Under the pieces are notes generated by a model, which saw nothing but the letters and a program-made list of their open reading frames with translations, searched no databases and was not told the origin of the DNA. Shown piece by piece: positions 22,892 through 28,683 of a DNA stretch of 34,191 bases (positions are counted from its first letter, which is position 1; each line of letters begins with the position of its first letter). The DNA is from a virus, in the IMG/VR virus record IMGVR_UViG_3300037010_003290, positions 1-34,191 of that record. The stretch is one strand, 5' to 3'. Both the position numbers and the translations under genes were made by a program.

Positions 22892-23092
22892 ATGCCGCGT
22901 CCGCTCATAACGCGTCTCACGAACCGTGAGCTCGCCGACCTCCTCGAGCCGGTGCGCCGAGGCATCCCCACACTGCCGTCGGTGGTGCTGCTCGAGCGCT
23001 GCCCCGTCTGCAGCGAGTGGTTGCCGCAAGGGTCGCGCGAGACGGGCCAGTGCCGGGCGTGCGAGGCGTGGATAACGCCGTTGGTGCGATAA
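22892..23092 (+). CDS. Small zinc-ribbon protein
   Basis: A 66-residue protein with a two-knuckle zinc ribbon, CPVC (residues about 37-40) and CRAC (about 54-57), after a helical N-terminus (LTNRELADLLEPVRRGIP). It starts one base after the stop of the peptidase gene and is the last gene of the rightward late operon before the non-coding segment. Function unknown. Confidence 0.55.
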   Translation: MPRPLITRLTNRELADLLEPVRRGIPTLPSVVLLERCPVCSEWLPQGSRETGQCRACEAWITPLVR

Positions 23093-23160
23093 AGCGGGCC
23101 CTAGCGGGCCCTCCGTGTCAGGCCAAGAGCGGAGACCGTTGTATCGTTTTCTTGCTAAGT

Positions 23161-23176
23161 TGTTCCACGTGAAACA
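23161..23176. promoter_or_regulatory. parS-type site (ParB/Spo0J binding)
   Basis: TGTTCCACGTGAAACA at 23161-23176 matches the 16-bp bacterial parS consensus TGTTNCACGTGAAACA at every position. It lies in non-coding DNA and is flanked by near-symmetrical GCTAAG (23154-23159) and CTTAGC (23177-23182), extending the dyad. parS is the loading site for the CTP-dependent clamp ParB. The phage also encodes a ParB-family protein (32669-34132). Confidence 0.75.
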
Positions 23177-23254
23177 CTTAGCGCACCCGAAGCATACCCG
23201 AAGTGCTCTTGCCGGCCACGCAGCGAGTGTTGTACGTTCATTTGTCGGCAAACG

Positions 23255-23286
23255 AAAAACCTCGCCGAAGGTCATCATCGGCGAGG
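23255..23286 (-). terminator. Leftward intrinsic terminator
   Basis: Read on the minus strand: stem CCTCGCCGA/TCGGCGAGG, 9 bp perfect, 9-nt loop, followed by TTTTT and CGTTT. It would end transcripts coming from the right, such as the leftward cassette or an RNA from 23290-23530. It does not serve a rightward transcript. Confidence 0.8.
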
Positions 23287-23533
23287 CGTTCGCGAGAAGG
23301 GATACGGCCCTGCAAGGCCCCCGACTCATTGGCTCTGAACCTAGGTCACGTGACACCGTGACCGCACTGCGAGAGGACAACATCGCCGCGCCAGCCGAGG
23401 CGCGCAACCCCTGTGCCGTGCAGAACTCGAGCTGCATGGCGATCGACACATCGAGCCGGAACCGCGGGTCTCGCGGGCCGCGATTCCGGTCTCCATCGCG
23501 AGGCATGTTGTTCTTTCCAGAGGGTTTTCAGCA

Positions 23534-23797
23534 ATGGCTGCAACATCAGGATTGCTCGGCCTGCTCGGTTATCACGGAGTGGGAGTCATCACGTACAAGA
23601 AGGTGAACTCGATCATGTGGGCGAACAGCTTGAACGGGGTCGAACAGGCCTCGCTCCACTACACTCAGCACGATGCAGCGGCCGCTGGCCGACTGCTCGC
23701 CATCGCCTACAAGACCGAGCACACCATCAAGGATGAACACGGTCGAATCCGCGAGAAGAACTCCTACGGCAACGATCCGCGCAACATCCACGGATAG
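23534..23797 (+). CDS. Small protein of unknown function between late region and leftward cassette
   Basis: An 87-residue protein from ATG 23534. The sequence begins with a hydrophobic stretch (GLLGLLGYHGVGVITYKK), then a helical part (AAAAGRLLAIAYKTEHTIKD) and an asparagine-rich end (YGNDPRNIHG). Base composition is less GC-biased than the late genes. It stands alone between non-coding DNA and a 14-bp perfect hairpin, so it looks like an independently transcribed accessory gene. Family not recognised. Confidence 0.5.
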   Translation: MAATSGLLGLLGYHGVGVITYKKVNSIMWANSLNGVEQASLHYTQHDAAAAGRLLAIAYKTEHTIKDEHGRIREKNSYGNDPRNIHG

Positions 23798-23815
23798 TCT
23801 TTCGAGGATGAAGGA

Positions 23816-23849
23816 CCACGGGGCCCTGCGACGATGCAGGGCCCCGTGG
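23816..23849. terminator. Strong hairpin between convergent genes
   Basis: CCACGGGGCCCTGC (23816-23829) and GCAGGGCCCCGTGG (23836-23849) form a perfect 14-bp stem with a 6-nt loop, between a rightward gene (ends 23797) and leftward genes (ending 23905). There is no T-run, so termination efficiency is uncertain, but the position fits a bidirectional terminator or mRNA end. Confidence 0.6.
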
Positions 23850-23904
23850 GCATATCTAAGTCGTCGACCTCTTTAGCGGGCATGGTGGCGTGCCGGACCA
23901 GCCG

Positions 23905-24159
23905 TCACGGTCGCCCGAATCCCAGCACACTGCCAGCCAGGTACAGTACCACCACCCCCACCACCCAGATCAGCACGGGCAGCACGAACAACCACCAGGC
24001 GAAGGCGCGCAGCCGTCGGTGCAGTCGTTCCTCGCGCGCATCGGCGATCGCGACCTTGGCCCGCTCAGGCTCCGACAGGTGTCGATCGACGTGCCGCCGA
24101 CTCGACTGCTGCTCGCGGGCGAGATCCTCGTCGGAGGAGAACAGCGAGAGGTCGGACAT
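23905..24159 (-). CDS. Small single-TM membrane protein of leftward cassette
   Basis: An 84-residue leftward protein. The N-terminal half is highly charged and helical (DEDLAREQQSSRRHVDRHLS; AIADAREERLHRRLRAFAWW). The C-terminal half is one long hydrophobic helix (WLFVLPVLIWVVGVVVLYLA). It is likely tail-anchored in the cytoplasmic membrane. The start follows AAGGGG-type sequence and lies one base from the stop of the lipoprotein gene, so the two form an operon. Small membrane proteins carried with lipoproteins in prophage cassettes often alter host surface or exclude other phages; here that is only an inference. Confidence 0.65.
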   Translation of the reverse strand: MSDLSLFSSDEDLAREQQSSRRHVDRHLSEPERAKVAIADAREERLHRRLRAFAWWLFVLPVLIWVVGVVVLYLAGSVLGFGRP

Positions 24160-24160
24160 C

Positions 24161-25288
24161 TTAATTCCCCTTGGTCATGACAAACGTCGTCCCTGCTGCG
24201 CCGACATTGAGCTCGACGCTCTCACTCGGCATGCACCACGATGCAGAGCTCTGCCCAGACCCGAAGTCATTGGAACCGGGTGCGGTGCGCACGAAGGTCC
24301 AGGTCTTCAGACTGTAGCTGGGCGGAGGCGTCTGCCCCACGTAGAGTCGCCCGTCCCCGTTTGCGGCGCCTGACGGTACGCCGAGCTGCAGCGAGTCCGC
24401 CCAGGCGCGCCACAACAGCAGCTCGCGGCGGACGGAGGCCGGCGCGCCACCGGTGGGCGTCGCGGTGCCTGAGGCGAAGAAGACGCCCAGCGCCTGCGGG
24501 CCGGGCCACAGCGTCGACTCCGAGCGATAGCGCACGCTGTCGACGGTGAGCGCGTACCGCGTGAGCAGGCCGGAGGCCTTCGCGGTACACGCATATCGCA
24601 CCGTCCACTTTGTCGCGCGCCAGTCCTCAACGGCCCACGCATCCACGTTGGTCGACTTCGTGCCGATCGTCACCGTGAGGCGGTTGGTCTCCCACGCTCT
24701 CGAGGCCGTGAAGATCGTGCGGACATTCGTCCAGGTGCCTTGTTGCGTGACGCTGCTCTGGTAGCCTGTGACGGCGTTGCCGTAGCGATCTCGCACCGTG
24801 CCGGCGAGCAGCTCCATCGCGTCGCGCGCGCGCCCGACAATCCATGCGGCCGCCGGGTCGGACGCCGACGACGCCGACAGCGAGAAGGTCTCCGGCACTC
24901 CCGGCTTCACGTCCGCCGATGCCGTGCCGAGCACCACCGCGGAGCCAGTGGGGCTGATGGTGCGCAGCTCAACGACCTGCGTGCCAGCCACCGTGCCCAG
25001 CGTCCAGGAGTTCCGCGCGTGCCCGGTGCCGTCAGTTGTCACCGCCGGCGCAAAGATCGATCCGCCACCGGACGTCACCACAAAGTTCACCACCTGCCCA
25101 GCAACGGACTTCTGTTCGGCGTCGAGCGCGACGATGTCGATCGAGACCGTTGCACCGACGGCATCAGCGATCGGGCCTGATGCCAGACGCGCCGAAACTG
25201 CGACCTTCGCGGCTGTCGGCGCCGACGCCGTATCGCCTCCGCATGCGGTCGCCAACCAGATAACGAGCGTCAGAGCGCTGCGATTCAT
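24161..25288 (-). CDS. Ig-like lipoprotein, probable lysogenic conversion gene
   Basis: A 375-residue leftward protein from ATG 25288, with an excellent GGAGGGG site six bases upstream. Signal peptide with lipobox: hydrophobic LTLVIWLATAC ending at Cys16, followed by GGDTASAPT, so it is likely an outer-surface or periplasmic lipoprotein. Residues about 30-110 look like a bacterial Ig-like (Big-1/invasin type) domain: VSIDIVALDAEQKSVAGQVV, then SGGGSIFAPAVTTDGTGHAR. The remaining part contains WVRYAC-like and SWCMP segments with two Cys that could pair. It is oriented against all neighbours, between terminators, as expected for a moron expressed from the prophage. A surface or receptor-blocking role is inferred. 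Confidence 0.75.
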   Translation of the reverse strand: MNRSALTLVIWLATACGGDTASAPTAAKVAVSARLASGPIADAVGATVSIDIVALDAEQKSVAGQVVNFVVTSGGGSIFAPAVTTDGTGHARNSWTLGTVAGTQVVELRTISPTGSAVVLGTASADVKPGVPETFSLSASSASDPAAAWIVGRARDAMELLAGTVRDRYGNAVTGYQSSVTQQGTWTNVRTIFTASRAWETNRLTVTIGTKSTNVDAWAVEDWRATKWTVRYACTAKASGLLTRYALTVDSVRYRSESTLWPGPQALGVFFASGTATPTGGAPASVRRELLLWRAWADSLQLGVPSGAANGDGRLYVGQTPPPSYSLKTWTFVRTAPGSNDFGSGQSSASWCMPSESVELNVGAAGTTFVMTKGN

Positions 25289-25349
25289 CGAAAACCCCTC
25301 CGAGGATGCTGGCGCAATAGTGCAGCATCAGGACTTGTAACGACAGTCG

Positions 25350-25386
25350 TTTTTGTGCGCGTTAACCTATAGATGCGCGCACAAAA
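25350..25386. promoter_or_regulatory. AT-rich 11-bp inverted repeat
   Basis: TTTTGTGCGCG (25351-25361) and CGCGCACAAAA (25376-25386) are perfect inverted arms around a 14-bp spacer containing GTTAAC/TATAGA-type sequence. It lies between the leftward lipoprotein gene and a possible rightward gene. The dyad could be an operator for either direction, or a recombinase-type site; sequence cannot decide. Confidence 0.45.
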
Positions 25387-25442
25387 GCGCGTGACGCGAT
25401 GGTGGCGCGATACGTCGTGACAGGAGCCACGGCGAGGACGAC

Positions 25443-25886
25443 GTGCGTGAGAGCGTGCAGGCCGTTCCCTTGCGTTTGGAGGTTGGCGCCGCTGTTGTCA
25501 GTATGAGCGACCAATCATCGCCCCTGCGGCGCCTACTCTTCGACGTGGTCCAGCCGATCCGGACACTCGCCCTCTACGTGGGCGACCTGGTCAGCATCGA
25601 CCTCGACGACTCGACGTCCATTGTCGGATCCAACCAACCGCCCGGCGGTGAACTCTGGGCGGAGGAGATTCGAACAACTCCCGCCCGGCTGCTTCGCGAA
25701 CTCGAGGCCGGTACGCTCGCGCCAGTTAACTACGGCGGCGAGATGGCGCGGCAGCTCCTTTATCGCCGGAGCGGTCGGTCTTCCTCTGCTTCAAAGCGGC
25801 ACGCGCGGCAGCGTCCTGGTCAAGCTTCTCGGCGATCCGACCGCCCTCCCCTTCCACCTCCGCGCGCTGGCCTAGCTCGTAACTGA
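25443..25886 (+). CDS. Possible rightward gene, uncertain
   Basis: A frame of 147 codons from GTG 25443 (an alternative ATG is at 25504). The first about 100 residues read like a plausible acidic, folded protein (LFDVVQPIRTLALYVGDLVS, then IDLDDSTSIVGSNQPPGGEL). The last about 50 are antisense to the leftward HTH gene and are low-complexity Arg/Pro sequence. Without it the interval 25289-25725 would be non-coding. I would keep it only as a candidate. Confidence 0.35.
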   Translation: MRESVQAVPLRLEVGAAVVSMSDQSSPLRRLLFDVVQPIRTLALYVGDLVSIDLDDSTSIVGSNQPPGGELWAEEIRTTPARLLRELEAGTLAPVNYGGEMARQLLYRRSGRSSSASKRHARQRPGQASRRSDRPPLPPPRAGLARN

Positions 25887-26295
25887 CGCGCTGCTGCTGC
25901 GCGGCGGCAGAGGCAATCTGGTTCGCGAGCTCTGCGATGCGACCGGCAGTGAAGAGCACATGCTCGACAAAGGTCGGCGGCGCGGATTCCGCCACTCGAG
26001 ATCCAGATGCCGGCGGGTCAAAGGAAAACTTTGCCTGCTTCATCGGTACGCTGGGTGCGTTCATCGGCGCCTCCGCCTCCTCGAGTCTTGCGAGCAGCTG
26101 CTTCATCGCCGCGCGCCGATGAGGATCCATGCGCCCAGGTCGCCATCCACCCCGCAGCTTCCCTACGAGAGAGGCGGTGACGCCTCCCCACGCTTGGGCC
26201 AGCTCGACGTGGGAATACTCCTCCGCCAGTTCGAGCAACCGGTCGATTTCGATCTTGAGTTCGCGAGACTGAGACATGGGGGCTTGCGGGAACAT
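25726..26295 (-). CDS. HTH protein, putative phage repressor
   Basis: A leftward protein of 189 residues from ATG 26295, or 183 from ATG 26277. The N-terminal region (IDRLLELAEEYSHVELAQAW, then GGVTASLVGKLRGGWRPGRM) has the shape of a helix-turn-helix with the recognition helix around TASLVGKLRGG. The C-terminal part is a long helix rich in Ala, Gln and Glu (ELANQIASAAAQQQRVSYEL), suited to dimerisation. It is transcribed away from an AT-rich operator-like region and the divergent ribbon-helix-helix gene. This is a typical immunity-region layout. The start at 26295 would overlap the operator; 26277 may be the true start. Identification as the lysogeny repressor is inferred from position. Confidence 0.55.
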   Translation of the reverse strand: MFPQAPMSQSRELKIEIDRLLELAEEYSHVELAQAWGGVTASLVGKLRGGWRPGRMDPHRRAAMKQLLARLEEAEAPMNAPSVPMKQAKFSFDPPASGSRVAESAPPTFVEHVLFTAGRIAELANQIASAAAQQQRVSYELGQRAEVEGEGGRIAEKLDQDAAARAALKQRKTDRSGDKGAAAPSRRRS

Positions 26296-26345
26296 TACCG
26301 GAATATTACCGTAATGGAGCGTTCCCTATTAGTGAGGTTCCCGAA
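26284..26345. promoter_or_regulatory. Divergent operator/promoter region of immunity locus
   Basis: One of the few AT-rich stretches in the window, between the divergent HTH and RHH genes. ATTACCG occurs twice 11 bp apart (26294-26300 and 26305-26311). ATTACCGTAAT (26305-26315) is a palindrome. GGGAAC (26288-26293) and GTTCCC (26321-26326) form an outer inverted repeat, with another GTTCCC at 26337-26342. A rightward promoter could use TTGCGG (26284-26289) with a 17-bp spacer, but its -10 is poor. Confidence 0.55.
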
Positions 26346-26347
26346 AG

Positions 26348-26551
26348 GTGGCATCCGTCAAGAAGGTCCGAAAGGCGCGTGAGCGCGGAACGGTCGTTTC
26401 GCTATGGCTCCCCGCCCATATCGCCGAGGCGTCGGACCGCCTAGCACGCCGCGCCGGCCAGAGTAGAAGTGGGTACGTGCGAACGCTCGTGGAGCGTGAA
26501 GTGAAGCGGGAGACGGACGAGAATCGGCCTGCGCTCCCCGCAGCCAGCTGA
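26348..26551 (+). CDS. Ribbon-helix-helix (CopG/Arc-like) regulator
   Basis: A 67-residue protein from GTG 26348. After a basic N-terminus (VKKVRKARERG) comes a typical ribbon-helix-helix: strand TVVSLWLPAHIAEA, helix SDRLARRAGQSRSGYVRTLV and a basic tail. These proteins bind DNA as dimers through the strand. It diverges from the putative repressor gene and begins at the operator region, so it is a good candidate for a Cro-like or early-gene regulator. Its exact role is not shown. Confidence 0.65.
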   Translation: MASVKKVRKARERGTVVSLWLPAHIAEASDRLARRAGQSRSGYVRTLVEREVKRETDENRPALPAAS

Positions 26552-26614
26552 TGGTGGTGCACGTGCAGGCGTAGTCGAGGTCATGCAGCAAACCTGATCA
26601 CCCCGAGGAGACCT

Positions 26615-27106
26615 ATGTACCAGTCACGCAACCAGCCGCTGGCACCGGCCGGTTCCTTCCGAGACATCGTGCGTCGCGCCGCTCAGGCGGCCGAGCGCGC
26701 GCCCACCCTGACGGGTGGGGACCGACAGCTGCTCTGGGACCTCGCACGGGAGGAATCCCGCTACCAGTTCTCCACGCTCGATCGCCTCGTCAGTGCGCTG
26801 GCGCAGCTGCCGGACCGTGATGCCGCGATCGCCTTCGCGGACGATCTGCGCGATCTGATCGTGGCGCGCCTCGACCAGCGCACGGGCGAGCTGTATCCCG
26901 CCTTCCAGACCGTGGCGCTCGAGGAAACTGACGCTGAGTGCGCCGCCGACCCGCTGCAGCAGCGCGTTGCGTTCACCGACGATGCGCCGCTCTCGCTCAT
27001 TGAAGCCGCGCTCTTGGCTACCCGCCGGCACGTGGAGTCTGGGCGCCGCATGATGCGCGCGCTGTCGGCGATGCGTTTCGCCAAGCTGCATCGGGGGCGC
27101 GCGTGA
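26615..27106 (+). CDS. Early-region protein of unknown function
   Basis: A 163-residue, mostly helical protein from ATG 26615 with a GAGGAG ribosome binding site. Segments SFRDIVRRAAQAAERAPTLT, LWDLAREESRYQFSTLDRLV and IEAALLATRRHVESGRRMM give three helical units; the C-terminus is basic. It begins a run of four compact genes with GTGA overlaps ending at 27590, following the immunity regulators. It may be a phage regulatory protein, but no diagnostic motif is present. Confidence 0.5.
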   Translation: MYQSRNQPLAPAGSFRDIVRRAAQAAERAPTLTGGDRQLLWDLAREESRYQFSTLDRLVSALAQLPDRDAAIAFADDLRDLIVARLDQRTGELYPAFQTVALEETDAECAADPLQQRVAFTDDAPLSLIEAALLATRRHVESGRRMMRALSAMRFAKLHRGRA

Positions 27107-27321
27107 GAGTGCTCCGCGTCCGGTCGGCGAAGGCCGCAGCGCCAGCGCCGGCGATCACCGCCGAAGAGGCGGCCGCATGGGAGGCGCGCGTCGAACGCGC
27201 GCTCGAGGCGTACTGGGCGACGCGGGCCGAACTCGGCTACTCCCACGGCGCGCGCGAGCTCGTCGAGTCGGCGCTGCGCGCCGGATTCCCCGACGCCCGA
27301 TTTCCCGTGGAGGTCGAGTGA
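27103..27321 (+). CDS. Small helical early-region protein
   Basis: A 72-residue protein from GTG 27103, overlapping the previous stop as GTGA. It has one long helix (AITAEEAAAWEARVERALEA, then YWATRAELGYSHGARELVES) and an acidic C-terminus. It is linked by another GTGA overlap to the next gene. No function visible. Confidence 0.5.
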   Translation: MRVLRVRSAKAAAPAPAITAEEAAAWEARVERALEAYWATRAELGYSHGARELVESALRAGFPDARFPVEVE

Positions 27322-27590
27322 CTGCGCCGGCCATCGCCCCCGCCGAGTCCATCCGGTCGTCGCGCGCCACGCTCGCGCGCGACATGGCGCGGTCGAAGGC
27401 GCGCATCGGCGAGCTCACGTCGCTGATTCGTGCCGAGGTTTCGCAGCTCGCGAAGCTGCAGGTCATGGCCGAGATCGTCGGCATCACCGACGTCGAAGTC
27501 GAGACGCGCCAGCCCGACGTCATCGACGCCGGCGTCGATGGCCAGAAAGCGGAAGCCCCCCCGGCCGTTGGCACGCCGGGAGGGCCCTGA
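27318..27590 (+). CDS. Small coiled-coil early-region protein
   Basis: A 90-residue protein from GTG 27318 (GTGA overlap). The central helix (SKARIGELTSLIRAEVSQLA, then KLQVMAEIVGI) is amphipathic and likely oligomerises; the C-terminus is Pro/Ala-rich and probably disordered. The three small ORFs 26615-27590 appear to form one translational unit. Function unknown. Confidence 0.5.
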   Translation: MTAPAIAPAESIRSSRATLARDMARSKARIGELTSLIRAEVSQLAKLQVMAEIVGITDVEVETRQPDVIDAGVDGQKAEAPPAVGTPGGP

Positions 27591-27668
27591 TTCCGAGGGC
27601 GATACGCTCGCGCGCACCGCCTTCGCAATATAGCACCGACTGCCCACACCGAACAGACGAAACCCCCT

Positions 27669-28202
27669 ATGCCATTCACCAAGATCAAGTACTCGCAGAA
27701 AGACGGTGTGACCCTCGAGTGGCAGGATTCGGAGCTGCGTCAGTCGATCGAGCATCGCCTGGTGTCGTCGCAGGATCCTCGGCCGGAGTTTCACGCGGCG
27801 CTGCAGGAGTTCAATCGCTTCGTGCGCCAGCTGCTCGATCTGCCGATGAGCTGGGAAACCGGCCTCACCATCCAGTCGGTCTCGATCAGCCAGAGTGACG
27901 CGCAGGGGCGCGGGCTCGTGGTTACCGCACTCAAGCGACTGAGCGGATGCAACGCACCACTCGTGCTTAACACGCCCCACCTTCCTGAAACGGCGTCGAG
28001 CGAGGATGGCCCCGCGTTGCCGGCCTTCGCGATTCGCATGCTCGACGCGCTCGAGGAGGAGGCGGCAAAGTACCGCGCCGGCGAGCGCGCCCAGGGCGAC
28101 CTCTTCGCGGCGAAGCAGGGGAGCATTGAGTTGGTCACGCTGGCGAGCGGCGGCAAAAGCGTCACGCTCACGGGACGCTCGGCGCGGATGTCGCTGGTAT
28201 GA
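27669..28202 (+). CDS. Conserved phage early protein (TALK...LVLNTPHL type)
   Basis: A 177-residue protein from ATG 27669. Start FTKIKYSQKDGVTLEW, middle EFHAALQEFNRFVRQLLDLP and especially VTALKRLSGCNAPLVLNTPH resemble a family of phage proteins of unknown function that have an ITALK..L..SNAPLVLNTPHL motif. The C-terminal third is helical plus strands (AAKYRAGERAQGDLFAAKQG). It is preceded by a 78-bp gap that could hold a promoter, and overlaps the next start (ATGA). Role not known to me; such genes sit in early recombination/replication regions. Confidence 0.6.
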   Translation: MPFTKIKYSQKDGVTLEWQDSELRQSIEHRLVSSQDPRPEFHAALQEFNRFVRQLLDLPMSWETGLTIQSVSISQSDAQGRGLVVTALKRLSGCNAPLVLNTPHLPETASSEDGPALPAFAIRMLDALEEEAAKYRAGERAQGDLFAAKQGSIELVTLASGGKSVTLTGRSARMSLV

Positions 28203-28342
28203 AGCGCACCATCACAGTCAGCTGCCCGCGCTGCCACGGCAAGAGAGTGGAACCCGATCATCCCGTGTGCGGTGAGTGCATGGGCATCGGCCCTGTGGAC
28301 GAGAATCCTCAGCCAGCGCGCGTCGGAGGCGCGGAAGCATGA
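28199..28342 (+). CDS. Tiny zinc-knuckle protein
   Basis: A 47-residue protein whose ATG overlaps the previous stop (ATGA) and whose stop overlaps the next start. The sequence has two pairs of cysteines, CPRC and CGEC (residues about 9-12 and 29-32), separated by 16 residues, which can form one zinc site. Overlaps at both ends argue that it is a real gene. Confidence 0.6.
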   Translation: MKRTITVSCPRCHGKRVEPDHPVCGECMGIGPVDENPQPARVGGAEA

Positions 28343-28683
28343 GTGAACACCTCGAGGAGGTGCTGGCGGACGCGAAGTCCGACGCGGACCGTCTCGCACG
28401 GCTCGGCTTCGACCGTGAGTCGTCCCTGCTGCGCGACTTCGCGCAGCGCGTCGAGCGCGCGTCCCTGCCCTGGCTGAACTATCTGTCCGAGGCGGATGCG
28501 GCGCTGTTCAGCGCGCTGCAGCCGCGCGTGCTCCGCCGCCGCTTCCCTGAGTGGGAGCGGCGCGGGTTCGCGCGCAAGCAGGGGCGCACGCGCTTTTACT
28601 GCGAGGCGATCTTGCCGCGCCGCGCCGAGCTTGTGCTGGCTCGCAACGAAGGGCGCGCCGCCGCCCGGGGCACGGCCGCATGA
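28339..28683 (+). CDS. Putative excisionase/HTH partner of integrase
   Basis: A 114-residue protein from ATG 28339, overlapping the integrase start by the ATGA junction. The C-terminal half (LFSALQPRVLRRRFPEWERR, then GFARKQGRTRFYCEAILPRR) resembles a winged-HTH pattern seen in small phage proteins encoded next to integrases, where an RRF.EWE...AR..GR.R.Y segment forms the recognition part. An excisionase/recombination-directionality role is suggested by position and the basic surface, not proven. Confidence 0.45.
   Translation: MSEHLEEVLADAKSDADRLARLGFDRESSLLRDFAQRVERASLPWLNYLSEADAALFSALQPRVLRRRFPEWERRGFARKQGRTRFYCEAILPRRAELVLARNEGRAAARGTAA

Larger units (their letters stand above)
23093..23533. 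other. Non-coding segment with parS-type site and leftward terminator
   Basis: About 440 bases without a convincing gene. Frames that cross it translate the terminator and the palindrome and are low in phage-like character. It holds two GCGGGCCCT copies (about 23090-23110), the parS-type palindrome, a strong leftward intrinsic terminator and a GTCACGTGAC palindrome near 23345. It separates the late operon from the leftward cassette and could be a partition/replication locus or contain a leftward small RNA. Confidence 0.55.

Noticed and set aside
23344-23353. GTCACGTGAC palindrome as a second parS
   Set aside because: It shares only the CACGTG core and few flanking bases with parS, and such cores occur elsewhere by chance (for example near 20485 and 13245).
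22772-23506. Leftward frame spanning the zinc-ribbon gene and the parS region
   Set aside because: It passes through a strong terminator and the parS palindrome and is antisense to the peptidase end, with no family-like sequence.
23115-23606. Rightward frame across the non-coding segment
   Set aside because: It encodes the terminator stem and the palindrome as peptide and overlaps the better-supported gene at 23534.
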